Source: Bradyrhizobium sp. CB1015
GTDB taxonomy: Bacteria > Pseudomonadota > Alphaproteobacteria > Rhizobiales > Xanthobacteraceae
NCBI RefSeq assembly: GCF_025200925.1
Contig: NZ_CP104174.1
Coordinates: 5,022,001 to 5,086,000, forward strand
Reading direction: 5' to 3'
Length of the DNA: 64,000 bases
Part shown: piece after piece, positions 1-9,173 of the stretch
Layout: every line of letters begins with the position of its first letter
How positions within the stretch are numbered: the first letter of the stretch is position 1
The notes under the pieces: generated by a model
Databases searched by the model: none
Seen by the model: the letters and a program-made list of their open reading frames with translations, nothing else
What the model was told of the DNA's origin: nothing
Translations under genes and position numbers: made by a program

Positions 1-94
1 CGGCGGCAAACGGAACGGCCAACGCCGTCGCCGTCAACAGGGCGAGAAGTCGCCCGCGCGGCCGGACGGACGCGGCCAAGTAACGGAAATTCAT
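1..94 (-). CDS. Exported protein, N-terminal fragment only
   Basis: An ATG on the minus strand at 94 opens a frame that runs off the window edge. The visible ~31 residues start MNFRYLAAS, then an Arg-rich stretch and a hydrophobic segment (LLALLTATALAVPFAA), which looks like a Sec signal peptide. It is transcribed away from the solute-binding protein gene at 355, so the 260-base gap between them probably holds two divergent promoters. The mature protein lies outside the window, so no function can be given. Confidence 0.6.
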   Translation of the reverse strand, partial: MNFRYLAASVRPRGRLLALLTATALAVPFAA

Positions 95-354
95 TGCGGA
101 AAACCCTTTCTGAACGGGAAGTGCCCGAACCGCTCCGAAGCGCCGAACCTGGCCGCCTTGGGCGCGGCTCTCTCCCCGTCAATTGAGGCGGATAAGTGAC
201 GGGCTCGACGCTCTTGCGCGATTGGGTGCCTTCTTAACGTGGCCGACGAAAAGATCAATGCCGACAAGCGTCTTTGGCCGGTCTGGTGCGAAAGCCCCAT
301 CAAATTCCCTGTGATAAGATTCGAGCCCGCCGGTCCTCGAATCACCGTGTGCCG

Positions 355-2199
355 ATGTTCATGTTCCACCGCCTCTTCGAGGGCCCCGGCCTCCGCCTCT
401 GTGCGCTTGCCCTCGCGCTTGCCGGGGCGCTGTCGGCGGGCGCCGCCACCGCCGAGGAGGCCCATGCGATCGCCATGCACGGCAAGCCGGCGATGCCCGC
501 CGACTTCGGCCACATGCCCTACGCCAACCCCGATGCCCCCAAGGGCGGCCGCCTGACCTGGGGCATTCTCGGCACCTTCGACAGCCTCAATCCCTTCATC
601 GTCAGGGGATTGGCGGTGCAGCCGGTCCGCAACTACGTGGTCGAGAGCCTGCTGGCGCGCGGGCAGAACGAGCCGTTCACGCTCTACGGCCTGCTCGCCA
701 GGACCGTCGAAACCAATGACGAGCGAAGCTTCGTCACCTTCCGTCTCGATTCCCGCGCCCGCTTCTCCGACGGCAAGCAGGTCACGGCCGAGGACGTGCT
801 GTTCTCCTGGCAGCTGCTGCGCGACCACGGCCGCCCCAATCACCGGCAGTATTACGGCAAGGTCGCCAAGGCCGAAGCACCCGACCCCCTCACCGTCCGA
901 TTCGACCTGACAGGCGCCAACGACCGCGAGCTGCCGCTGATTCTCGGCCTGATGCCGATCCTGCCGAAGCACGCGGTCGACGTCGCGACCTTCGAGGAGA
1001 CGACGCTGACGGCGCCGCTTGGCTCGGGCCCCTATCGCGTCACGGCGGTGAAGCCCGGCGCGAGCGTGACGCTCACGCGCAATCCCGATTATTGGGGCCG
1101 CGACCTCGCCATCAATCGCGGGCTCTACAATTTCGACGAGGTCAGGCTCGACTATTTTCGCGAGGCCAACGGCCAGTTCGAGGCGTTCAAGCGCGGCCTC
1201 TACGATTTCCGCGTCGAGCACGAGCCGCTGCGCTGGCACGACGGCTATGATTTTCCGGCCGCCAAAAGCGGCGAAGTGATCCGCGACACCGTCAAACCCG
1301 GCATGCCGCAGCCGTCCGAATTCCTGGTGTTCAACACCCGCCGTCCGATCTTCGCCGACATCCGCGTGCGGCAGGCCCTGACGCTGCTGTTCGATTTCGA
1401 GCTGGTCAACCGCAGCTATTTCTTCGACCTCTATTCGCGCGTGGCCGGCTATTTCGCGGGCTCGGAGCTGTCGGCCTATGGCAGGCCAGCGGATGCGCGC
1501 GAGCGCGCGCTGCTCAAACCGTACGCCGCACAGATCCCGCCCGACATCCTGGAGGGCAGCTACCGCCTGCCGGTCACCGACGGATCAGGCCGCGACCGCA
1601 CCACGCTGCGCGCCGCGCTGAAACTGCTGTCGGAGGCCGGCTACGATCTCGACGGCACCGTGCTGCGAAATCGCACGACCAAGACCGCCTTCACCTTCGA
1701 GATCATGGTCACGACGCGCGACCAGGAGCGCATCGCGCTCGCCTTCCAGCGCGACCTCAGGCGCGCCGGCATCGAGGCCAGCGTGCGCTCGGTCGATCCC
1801 GTGCAATTCGACCAGCGGCGGCTCGCCTACGAGTTCGACATGATCCAGAACCGCTGGGACCAGTCGCTGTCGCCCGGCAACGAGCAGTATTTCTATTGGG
1901 GCAGCGCGGCCGCGGACAATCCGGGCACCCGCAACTACATGGGCGCCAGGGATCCTGCCGTCGATGCCATGATCGCCGCCCTGCTCGAGGCCCGTGAACA
2001 TACGGATTTCGTTTCGGCGGTGCGCGCGCTCGACCGCGTCCTGATCGCGGGCGTCTACACAATCCCGCTGTTTAACGTATCGGAGCAATGGATCGCGCGC
2101 TGGAATCGGATAGAACGGCCCAAGACCACCTCGCTCGCGGGCTATTTGCCGGAGACCTGGTGGTCGAAGGGGCAGCCGCAAGCTCATCAAGCGAAGTGA
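355..2199 (+). CDS. Extracellular solute-binding protein, family 5 (YejA-like peptide transporter)
   Basis: Predicted periplasmic binding protein of an oligopeptide/microcin C-type ABC transporter. From ATG 355 it is 614 residues, close to the length of YejA-type proteins. A signal peptide is visible (hydrophobic run ending near GAATAEE), followed by features of the family: GTFDSLNPFI near residue 75, FSDGKQVTAEDVLFSWQLL, GSGPYRV, and NPDYWGRD. An in-frame ATG at 274 would add 27 residues before the signal peptide and is less likely. No permease or ATPase genes follow; the next gene starts 4 bases downstream and encodes an adenylate-forming-like protein. Substrate unknown; family assignment is firm. 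Confidence 0.9.
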   Translation: MFMFHRLFEGPGLRLCALALALAGALSAGAATAEEAHAIAMHGKPAMPADFGHMPYANPDAPKGGRLTWGILGTFDSLNPFIVRGLAVQPVRNYVVESLLARGQNEPFTLYGLLARTVETNDERSFVTFRLDSRARFSDGKQVTAEDVLFSWQLLRDHGRPNHRQYYGKVAKAEAPDPLTVRFDLTGANDRELPLILGLMPILPKHAVDVATFEETTLTAPLGSGPYRVTAVKPGASVTLTRNPDYWGRDLAINRGLYNFDEVRLDYFREANGQFEAFKRGLYDFRVEHEPLRWHDGYDFPAAKSGEVIRDTVKPGMPQPSEFLVFNTRRPIFADIRVRQALTLLFDFELVNRSYFFDLYSRVAGYFAGSELSAYGRPADARERALLKPYAAQIPPDILEGSYRLPVTDGSGRDRTTLRAALKLLSEAGYDLDGTVLRNRTTKTAFTFEIMVTTRDQERIALAFQRDLRRAGIEASVRSVDPVQFDQRRLAYEFDMIQNRWDQSLSPGNEQYFYWGSAAADNPGTRNYMGARDPAVDAMIAALLEAREHTDFVSAVRALDRVLIAGVYTIPLFNVSEQWIARWNRIERPKTTSLAGYLPETWWSKGQPQAHQAK

Positions 2200-2203
2200 C
2201 GCC

Positions 2204-3706
2204 GTGAACCAGCCAGCAATATCGCCGACGCTCGACACATTGTTTCAGCGCACGCTGACGCGGCAGCCGCATGCGACCGCCCTGCTCGATCCGCTCAACA
2301 AGGCGCGCATCACCGGGCACCAGCCGCGGCGGATGACCTATGCCGAGGCCGATACCGCCATCGAGGCGCTGTCGGCGCATTTCGTCGAATCGGGCCTGCC
2401 GGCCAATTCCGTCATCGCGATCCAGTTGCCCAACACGGTCGAGTTCGTGCTGACCGTGCTCGCCGCCCATCGCGCCGGCCTCGTCGTCGCCGTGCTGCCG
2501 CTGCTGTGGCGCCATGCGGAACTGACCGCCGCGCTCAACCGCACCGCCGCGCGGGCCATCGTCACCATGAGCACGGTCGACGGCGTCAGCTATGCCGATC
2601 TCGCCATGCACGCCGCGGCCGAGGCGTTCTCGATCCGGCACGTGTACGGCTTCGGAAGCGACCTGCCCGAAGGCATGGCTTCGCTCGACGACGTCCTGGC
2701 ACGCCCGCCCGGCACCACACGCGCCGTGATCCAGGACGGCCGCAAGGCGGCCATGATCTCCTTCGACGTCACGGCGGAGGGCTTCCGGCCGGTGCCGCGG
2801 CCGCATTTCAGCCTGATCGCGGGTGGCCTTGCGATGTCGCTCGAAGCCGACATCAAGCAGGGCGCGACGGTGATGGCGGCGTTCACGCCGATGTCGTTCG
2901 CAGGGCTCGCCTCCTCGCTCGCGGTGTGGCTGCTCTCCGGCGGCACGCTGGCGCTGCACCATCCGTTCGAGAACGATGTGCTGGAGCAGCAGATCAACGC
3001 GCACGAATGCGAGGTGCTGATCGCGCCGGCGCAGCTCGCGCTGCGGCTCGGCGATGCCGACCTCGCGGCGCGGATGCCCACGTTGCGCAACGTCATCGGC
3101 CTGTGGCGCGCGCCCGAGCAGGTCGCGGCGAGCGATGCCTGGACCGCGCCGCATGCGCCGCTGACCGACGTCTATCTGTTCGGCGAGGCCGGATTGTTCG
3201 GCGCCCGCCGCGGCGAGGCCGGCATGCCGGTGCCGGTGATGCCGGGACCGCACGGCGCCCCGCGCGAGCAGTCCGGCTCCTCCATCGCCGGAGAGATCCT
3301 GCTGACGCCGAAAGGCACGCTCGGCCTGCGCGGCGCGATGGTGCCGATCGCGGCCTACGCCCCGCCGCAGCCGGTCGGCGAGACGCTCACGGCGCAGCCG
3401 CCGCGCGACTATGTCGACACCGGCTATGCCGCGCGGCTCGACCGCCCGAGCGGCGCGATCTGCATCACCGCGCCGCCCTCCGGCATCATGGCGGTCGGCG
3501 GCTATCGCTTCCTCTCCAACGACCTGCAGGAATGGGCGCGCCGGCTCGGCCAGGGCGCCCTGCTCACGGCGCTGCCCGACCGGCTCTCGGGCCACCGGCT
3601 CGCCGGGCGCGCCCAGGACAATGCCCGCGCCCGCGAGGCGCTCAGCCAGCTCGGGCTTAACCCCCTGATGGTCGAGGCTTTTCGCGACCGCTCCGGGGCC
3701 GCCTAA
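2204..3706 (+). CDS. Degenerate adenylate-forming (AMP-binding) family protein
   Basis: A 500-residue protein starting at GTG 2204, only 4 bases after the preceding stop, so probably co-transcribed. The N-terminal half resembles acyl-CoA synthetases/AMP ligases (MTYAEADTAIEALSAHF, SVIAIQLPNTVEFVLTVLAAHRAGLVVAVLPLLWRHAEL). The family's phosphate-binding TSGTTGxPKG loop is not seen: the corresponding place reads ISFDVTAEGFRPVPRPH. A YGxTE-type motif and the C-terminal catalytic lysine region are also not obvious. It is probably an inactive or repurposed relative of the superfamily. What it does with the peptide-binding protein upstream is not clear from sequence. Confidence 0.7.
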   Translation: MNQPAISPTLDTLFQRTLTRQPHATALLDPLNKARITGHQPRRMTYAEADTAIEALSAHFVESGLPANSVIAIQLPNTVEFVLTVLAAHRAGLVVAVLPLLWRHAELTAALNRTAARAIVTMSTVDGVSYADLAMHAAAEAFSIRHVYGFGSDLPEGMASLDDVLARPPGTTRAVIQDGRKAAMISFDVTAEGFRPVPRPHFSLIAGGLAMSLEADIKQGATVMAAFTPMSFAGLASSLAVWLLSGGTLALHHPFENDVLEQQINAHECEVLIAPAQLALRLGDADLAARMPTLRNVIGLWRAPEQVAASDAWTAPHAPLTDVYLFGEAGLFGARRGEAGMPVPVMPGPHGAPREQSGSSIAGEILLTPKGTLGLRGAMVPIAAYAPPQPVGETLTAQPPRDYVDTGYAARLDRPSGAICITAPPSGIMAVGGYRFLSNDLQEWARRLGQGALLTALPDRLSGHRLAGRAQDNARAREALSQLGLNPLMVEAFRDRSGAA

Positions 3707-3792
3707 GCATGGTTTCAGCGCCTGCGTTGACGCAGCATTAAGGCGGCCAAACTAGATTGCGCGGCATCTGTTGCGTGATCTTGAGTGTCTCG

Positions 3793-5016
3793 ATGTCCCA
3801 GGCGGGCCCGATCCTGTTTGTGTCCGATGCCGAACGTCCCGCCTTCGTGGCGGCGCTGGACGAGGCCCGGCTCTTTCCCGTGGTCGACACCGACTGGACC
3901 AGCGCATCGCGCGCGGTCGAAGAGGTGCAGCCGGCGGCGGTTCTCGCTGCGGTCCATGCCGGGCACGAGGCGCATGTGACGCGGCTTGCAAAGAAGATCG
4001 CCGATCAAGCGCCTTACCTGCCCTTCGTGGCCCTGGACGCCGCGGCCGCGTTGCCGCACAACGCTCTGCCCTTCTCCTCGCGCGGCGGCAATCCCGACCG
4101 GCTGATCGCGCGGCTCCGGGCCGCGCTGCGCGTGCGGACATTGCACGCAACGGTTCTGCGCCGGCTGCCCGAAGCGAAGGTCGCGCTGCCGGAAGGCGAT
4201 CCCGCACGCGACGCCACCGTGCTCCTGATCGGTCGCGGCGCGGCCTATCCGGCGCTCTCGGTCGCGCTCGGTGAACGCGTCGGCGTGGTCGGGGCGCTCT
4301 CGATCGAGGCCGCCGCAAAACACCTCAACACCCGCGACCTCGACGGCGTCGTGCTCGCCGAAGGTTTTACCGCGCGCGTGACCGACGCGTTTCTGACTGT
4401 GCTCGCCGAGGATACCCGCTTCCGCAGCTTGCCCGTGGTCGTCACCGCCCACCAGCTCACCCAGAGCTACGACCTGCCCAATCTCGAGCTGATCGCCGGC
4501 GAGCCGGCGAGGATCGCGGCCAACGCGCTGCCCTTGATCCGCCAGCACGCCATGGAAGCGCAGCTGAGCCGCACGCTGCGCTCGATCGATGCCGGCGGCT
4601 GGCTCGATCCGCGCAGCGGCCTGCTCACGGTGGAAGCCTTCGCCCGCGATTTCGCCAAGGCGGTCGAGCAGACGCTGGCCCGCGGCGGCGGACTCTCCGT
4701 CGCCCGTTTCGCCTTCGACCCCAACAATTCCCGCGCCCAGCTCGATGCCGCGCGCATCCTCAGCCGCCTGATGCGGCAGATGGATTTTGGCGCCGCGCAG
4801 AAGGACGGCTCGGTGATCGTGGTGTTCGCCGAGACCGACTTCCGCACCGCGCATATGATCGCCCGCCGTTTGTCGGCGGTGATGCGGCACACGTCCAACG
4901 GCAAGCACGAGATGCGCAGCGATCCCGTGGTCAGCGTGGACTCGCTGTCGCCGTCGGATACAGCCCGGTCGCTGCTAGCAAGGCTGTCCGCGGACGCGTC
5001 GCGGGCGGCGTCGTAA
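3793..5016 (+). CDS. GGDEF-like domain protein, signature residues missing
   Basis: About 407 residues from ATG 3793; an upstream TTG (3757) in the same frame is possible but would begin with an unlikely Cys-rich stretch. The N-terminal part has receiver-like hydrophobic strands (PILFVSDAERPAFVAAL; GVVLAEGF). The C-terminal part begins DPRSGLLTVEAFARDFAKAV, matching the D-x-LTGLxNRRxF entry of diguanylate cyclases, but the RxGDEF active site reads QKDGSVIVVFAET. It therefore should not make cyclic di-GMP by the usual mechanism. It ends 160 bases before the stop codon of the convergent mfd gene, with a repeat element between. Confidence 0.65.
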   Translation: MSQAGPILFVSDAERPAFVAALDEARLFPVVDTDWTSASRAVEEVQPAAVLAAVHAGHEAHVTRLAKKIADQAPYLPFVALDAAAALPHNALPFSSRGGNPDRLIARLRAALRVRTLHATVLRRLPEAKVALPEGDPARDATVLLIGRGAAYPALSVALGERVGVVGALSIEAAAKHLNTRDLDGVVLAEGFTARVTDAFLTVLAEDTRFRSLPVVVTAHQLTQSYDLPNLELIAGEPARIAANALPLIRQHAMEAQLSRTLRSIDAGGWLDPRSGLLTVEAFARDFAKAVEQTLARGGGLSVARFAFDPNNSRAQLDAARILSRLMRQMDFGAAQKDGSVIVVFAETDFRTAHMIARRLSAVMRHTSNGKHEMRSDPVVSVDSLSPSDTARSLLARLSADASRAAS

Positions 5017-5017
5017 G

Positions 5018-5171
5018 GTCTCGTGCCCCGGGCGCAGCGCAGCGCTCTCAAGGCGATGCGAAGCATCGTCCGGGAGCGGTGCGCTGCAGAACCGGGGCCC
5101 ATCGTCGCGGCAGAGAAAGAACTGGGTCCCGGCTCTGCGCGCCGCTTCGCTGCGCTTGTCCGGGACACGAA
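5018..5171. repeat. Dispersed palindromic repeat between convergent genes
   Basis: A GC-rich, partly self-complementary stretch between two convergent genes. It carries CCCCGGGCGCAGCGCAGCGC at one side and GCGCGCCGCTTCGCTGCGC near the other, with TGTCCGGGACAC at its end. Such elements recur in intergenic regions of Bradyrhizobium and relatives (general knowledge). No ORF of note inside. Boundaries are approximate. Confidence 0.6.
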
Positions 5172-5176
5172 AATCC

Positions 5177-8100
5177 TCACGCCGCCTTCTTGCTCTCCGC
5201 GAGCTGCGCCAGCTGGCGCATGATCTCGGTCGTGCCGGCGAGGCGCTCTTCCGGCGTCTCCCAATCCTGCAGGAACACCACCTTCATGTCGGGGCGCACC
5301 TTGGCGGCCTGGCCGTAGCTGCGGATGAAGCTCACGAGGCGATCGGGATAGGCGAACGAATTGTCGCGGAAGACGATGACGGCGCCCTTCGGGCCGGCGT
5401 CGATCTTCTCGACATTGGCCCGGCGACAGAACGCCTTGATCGCGGCGACCTTGAACAGATAGCGCACCTCGTCCGGCAGCACGCCGAAGCGGTCGCGCAT
5501 CTCGGCGCCAAAGTTCTCGATCTCCTCCTCGGTGTCGAGATCGGCAAGGCGCCGGTACAGAGACAGCCGCACCGAGAGGTCGCTGACATAGTCCTCCGGA
5601 ATCAGCACGGGCATCCCGATGGTGATCTGCGGCGACCAGCGGTCGGCGGCGGGCTCGGAGACGCCGGCCTTGAGGTTGACGATCGCCTCCTCCAGCATCG
5701 ATTGATAGAGCTCGAAGCCGACCTCCTTGATGTGGCCCGACTGCTCCTCGCCGAGCAGATTGCCGGCGCCGCGGATATCGAGATCGTGGGAGGCGAGCTG
5801 GAAGCCGGCGCCCAGCGTCTCCAGCGATTGCAGCACGGTGAGCCGGCGCTCGGCCTGCGCCGTGATCTTCTGCTGCGCCGGCAGCGTGAACAGCGCATAG
5901 GCCCGCAGCTTGGAGCGGCCGACGCGGCCGCGCAGCTGGTAGAGCTGGGCAAGGCCGAACATGTCGGCGCGGTGCACGATCAGCGTGTTGGCGTTGGGAA
6001 TGTCGAGGCCGGACTCGACGATCGTGGTCGACAACAGGATGTCGAACTTGCCGTCATAGAACGCGGTCATGATGTCCTCGATCACCGCGGGCGGCATCTG
6101 CCCGTGCGCGACCGCGACCTTCATCTCGGGCACGTTCTTGTCGAGGAAGTCCTTGACCTCGGCGAGGTCGTCGATGCGCGGCACCACGTAGAACGCCTGG
6201 CCGCCGCGGTAGCGCTCGCGCAAGAGCGCCTCGCGGATCATCAAGGGATCGTGCGGGGCGACGAAGGTGCGCACCGCCAGGCGATCGACCGGGGGCGAGG
6301 CGATGATCGAGAGCTCGCGCACGCCGGTCAGCGCCAGCTGCAGCGTACGCGGGATCGGCGTCGCCGACAGCGTCAGCACATGCACCTCGGCGCGCAGCGC
6401 CTTCAGCCGCTCCTTGTGGCTGACGCCGAAATGCTGCTCCTCGTCGACGATGAGCAGGCCAAGGTCGCGGAATTTGATGGTCTTTCCGAGCAGCGCATGG
6501 GTGCCGACGACGATGTCGACCGAACCGTCGGCAATGCCCTTCTTGACCTCGTTGAGCTGTTTTGTGGGGATCAGGCGCGAGGCCTGTGCGACATTGACCG
6601 GGAAGCCTTTGAAGCGCTCACTGAAGGTCCTGTAGTGCTGGCGCGCGAGCAGCGTGGTCGGTACCACGACCGCAACCTGCTTGCCGTCGAGCGCGACCGC
6701 AAAGGCGGCACGCAGCGCCACCTCGGTCTTGCCGAAGCCGACATCGCCGCAGATCAGCCGATCCATCGGGCGGCCCTTTTCGAGGTCCTTCAGCGTGGAC
6801 TCGATCGCCCCCAGCTGGTCCTCGGTTTCGTCATAGGGGAAGCGCGCGCAGAACTCGTCGTAGACGCCCTGCTGCACCGGCAGCTTCGGCGCCTCGTGCA
6901 GCATGCGTTCGGCCGCGATCTTGATCAGCTCGCCCGCGATCTCGCGGATGCGGTTTTTCAGCTTCGCCTTGCGGGTCTGCCAGCCCGAGCCACCCAGGCG
7001 GTCGAGCTCGACATTGGTCTGGTCGGAGCCATAGCGCGACAACAGCTCGATGTTTTCGACCGGGAGGAACAGCTTGGTCTCGGCGGCGTAATGCAGCTCG
7101 AGGCAGTCATGCGGCGCGCCGGCGACATCGAGCGTTTGCAGGCCGATGAACCGGCCGATGCCATGATCGACGTGGACGACGATGTCGCCGGCGGTGAGGC
7201 TCGTCACCTCCGAGATGAAATTGTCGAGCTTGCGGCTGGCCTTGCGCGGCCGCACCAGGCGGTCGCCGAGGATATCCTGCTCGCTGATGACGGCGATCTC
7301 GTCGGTCTCGAAGCCGCTTTCGAGGCCGAGCACCGCGAGCATGGTCTCGTTGCGCGGCGTCGCCTGCACCGTCCGCCAGGAGTTGACGCTGGTGGTGTGG
7401 GCGAGCTTGTGGTCGCGCAGCATCGAGGTCATGCGATCGCGCGAGCCCTCGGTCCACAGCGCGATCACGACCTTCTTGCGCTGCGCTTGCAACGCCATGA
7501 CGTGACTGACGACGGATTCGAACACGTTGACATTGCTGTCGTTGCGCTCCGGCGCGAAATCGCGGCCCTTGCGTGCGCCGGCATCGACGACACTCGTCCC
7601 GTCAGCCGGAACCGAGAACTGCGTCAACCGCGCCAGCGGGATCTCGCCGAGGCGCTTGCCCCATTCCTCCTCGGTCAGATACAGCCGATCGGGCGGCAGC
7701 GGCTTGTAGATGGCGCCGCCGCCGGGATGCTCCATCGCTTCGCGCCTGGCCTCGTAATAATCGAGGACCTGCTTGAAGCGCTCGCGCACGGCGTCCTCGG
7801 CCTGCGGCTCGATCGCGATCGCAGCGCCTTGCAGATAGTCGAACAGCGTGTCCATCCGGTCCTGGAACAGCGGCAGCCAGTGCTCCATGCCGGGATGGCG
7901 GCGGCCCTCGCTGACCGCTTCATACAGCGCATCGTCGCGCTCGGGCGCGCCAAACTCGGCGACATAGCCCATGCGGAATCTGCGGATGGTGTCCGTGACC
8001 AGCTGGAACTCCGAAACCGGCACGAGGTCGAGCGAGCGCATGTCGAGCAGCGTGCGCTGGGTCTCGGCGTCGAAGGAGCGGATCGATTCCAGGCTGTCGC

Positions 8101-8695
8101 CGAAAAAGTCGAACCGCACCGGCTGCTCGAGGCCGGCCGGAAACAGGTCCAAAATACCGCCGCGCACGGCATATTCGCCGGGCTCGCGCACGGTGGAGGA
8201 ACGGTTGTAGCCGTTGTGCTCGAGCCAGGCCACGACGGTGTCCATCGGCACGACGTTGCCCGGCGCGACCGACAGCGCCTGCGCGGCGACCAGCTCGCGC
8301 GCGGGCACGCGCTGCACCACCGCATTCACCGTGGTCAGTACGATCAGCGGCTTGTCGCTGCCGGTGAGCGAGGCGAGCCGTGCCAGCGTGGTCAGGCGCT
8401 GCGCGAGAATGCCGCCATGCGGCGAGACACGGTCATAGGGCTGGCAATCCCAGGCCGGGAAGGTCAGCACCGGCAGATCGGGTGCGAAGAACCGCAAGCC
8501 GCGCTCGAGCTGCTGCATGCGCCCGCCGTCGCGGCAGACGACCGCAAGGCTGACGGCCGGTTTCTTCGGCCGCGCCGCGATGGCGCGGGCGAGATCGGAG
8601 ACGACGAGGCCCTCGGCGCCTTCGGCGACATTGCCAAGCGTCAGCGCACGGCCGGGCGCGAGCAGCTCGGCCGGAGATTTCATCCCCTGCTTCAT
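5177..8695 (-). CDS. mfd: Transcription-repair coupling factor Mfd
   Basis: 1172-residue ATP-dependent translocase that displaces RNA polymerase stalled at DNA lesions and recruits UvrA/UvrB excision repair. N-terminal UvrB-like part contains EPGEYAVRGGILDLFPAG. The RNA-polymerase-interacting domain is clear (GDIVVHVDHGIGRFIGLQTL, near residue 505). The SF2 motor has Walker A GDVGFGKTEVAL (about residue 648), DEEQH, SATPIPRTL, VESGLDIPNANTLIV and QLRGRVGRSK. Length is normal for the family. The first ATG overlaps the upstream sdhE stop by 4 bases (8692-8695), so the two are very likely one transcript. The ATG four codons downstream is an alternative start. Confidence 0.97.
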   Translation of the reverse strand: MKQGMKSPAELLAPGRALTLGNVAEGAEGLVVSDLARAIAARPKKPAVSLAVVCRDGGRMQQLERGLRFFAPDLPVLTFPAWDCQPYDRVSPHGGILAQRLTTLARLASLTGSDKPLIVLTTVNAVVQRVPARELVAAQALSVAPGNVVPMDTVVAWLEHNGYNRSSTVREPGEYAVRGGILDLFPAGLEQPVRFDFFGDSLESIRSFDAETQRTLLDMRSLDLVPVSEFQLVTDTIRRFRMGYVAEFGAPERDDALYEAVSEGRRHPGMEHWLPLFQDRMDTLFDYLQGAAIAIEPQAEDAVRERFKQVLDYYEARREAMEHPGGGAIYKPLPPDRLYLTEEEWGKRLGEIPLARLTQFSVPADGTSVVDAGARKGRDFAPERNDSNVNVFESVVSHVMALQAQRKKVVIALWTEGSRDRMTSMLRDHKLAHTTSVNSWRTVQATPRNETMLAVLGLESGFETDEIAVISEQDILGDRLVRPRKASRKLDNFISEVTSLTAGDIVVHVDHGIGRFIGLQTLDVAGAPHDCLELHYAAETKLFLPVENIELLSRYGSDQTNVELDRLGGSGWQTRKAKLKNRIREIAGELIKIAAERMLHEAPKLPVQQGVYDEFCARFPYDETEDQLGAIESTLKDLEKGRPMDRLICGDVGFGKTEVALRAAFAVALDGKQVAVVVPTTLLARQHYRTFSERFKGFPVNVAQASRLIPTKQLNEVKKGIADGSVDIVVGTHALLGKTIKFRDLGLLIVDEEQHFGVSHKERLKALRAEVHVLTLSATPIPRTLQLALTGVRELSIIASPPVDRLAVRTFVAPHDPLMIREALLRERYRGGQAFYVVPRIDDLAEVKDFLDKNVPEMKVAVAHGQMPPAVIEDIMTAFYDGKFDILLSTTIVESGLDIPNANTLIVHRADMFGLAQLYQLRGRVGRSKLRAYALFTLPAQQKITAQAERRLTVLQSLETLGAGFQLASHDLDIRGAGNLLGEEQSGHIKEVGFELYQSMLEEAIVNLKAGVSEPAADRWSPQITIGMPVLIPEDYVSDLSVRLSLYRRLADLDTEEEIENFGAEMRDRFGVLPDEVRYLFKVAAIKAFCRRANVEKIDAGPKGAVIVFRDNSFAYPDRLVSFIRSYGQAAKVRPDMKVVFLQDWETPEERLAGTTEIMRQLAQLAESKKAA

Positions 8696-8982
8696 GCGCT
8701 GCCGTCCGCGATCGGAAACGCCTTGATGCGGGCAAACAGCGCGCCGGTGACGGCGGCTGGCAGCACCTTGTCGCCAGTGATGGCGGCATAGAGATCGGGA
8801 TCGTTGACCTCGAGCAGCGTTTCGAGCTGCATCAGCTCGTCATCCGACAGATTGCCGATCTCGGCATCCGCGAAGCGGCCGAGGATCAGGTCCATCTCGC
8901 GCGTGCCGCGGTGCCAGCAGCGGAACAGAAGCCGCTTGCGGCGGTCATCCAGCCCGCTGCTCGATCGTGTCGTTCCCGTCAT
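8692..8982 (-). CDS. sdhE: Succinate dehydrogenase flavinylation factor SdhE family
   Basis: A 96-residue protein of the SdhE/YgfY/SDH5 family, which helps attach FAD covalently to the succinate dehydrogenase flavoprotein. The family signature RGTREMDLILGRFAD is present at about residues 26-40, followed by LSDDELMQLETLLEVNDPDLYAAI. It sits upstream of mfd on the same strand with a 4-base overlap, which implies translational coupling. Divergent to recG, with a repeat element in the 190-base space between. Confidence 0.9.
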   Translation of the reverse strand: MTGTTRSSSGLDDRRKRLLFRCWHRGTREMDLILGRFADAEIGNLSDDELMQLETLLEVNDPDLYAAITGDKVLPAAVTGALFARIKAFPIADGSA

Positions 8983-9086
8983 GTGTCAAATCCAGTCAAA
9001 CGCAGAAAGCCCGGACGTGCCGGGCGGGGGTGATATAGCCACTCGGGGTGCCCGTGTCAGCCCTTTGTTGTTGCAATTGTTTACGG

Positions 9087-9163
9087 TCGTCATTGCCGGG
9101 CTTGACCCGGCAATCCATCCTCTTGAATAGATGGATGCGCGGGTGGAGCCCGCGCATGACGAT
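9087..9163. repeat. Dispersed inverted repeat in the recG upstream region
   Basis: Paired arms: the left reads TCATTGCCGGGCTTGACCC and GGCAATCCATC, the right reads ATGGATGCGC and GAGCCCGCGCATGACGA, separated by a short loop (TCTTGAATAG). TCAT/ATGA and GGGCT/AGCCC pair across the element. This type of imperfect palindrome is a common intergenic repeat in Bradyrhizobium-like genomes. It lies 11 bases before the recG start, so it would be in the recG leader RNA. Confidence 0.7.
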
Positions 9164-9173
9164 TGTTGCACGA

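Noticed and set aside
5156..8791. A 1211-codon plus-strand ORF
   Set aside because: Antisense shadow of mfd; long open frames opposite GC-rich genes are expected, and the translation has no recognisable domain.
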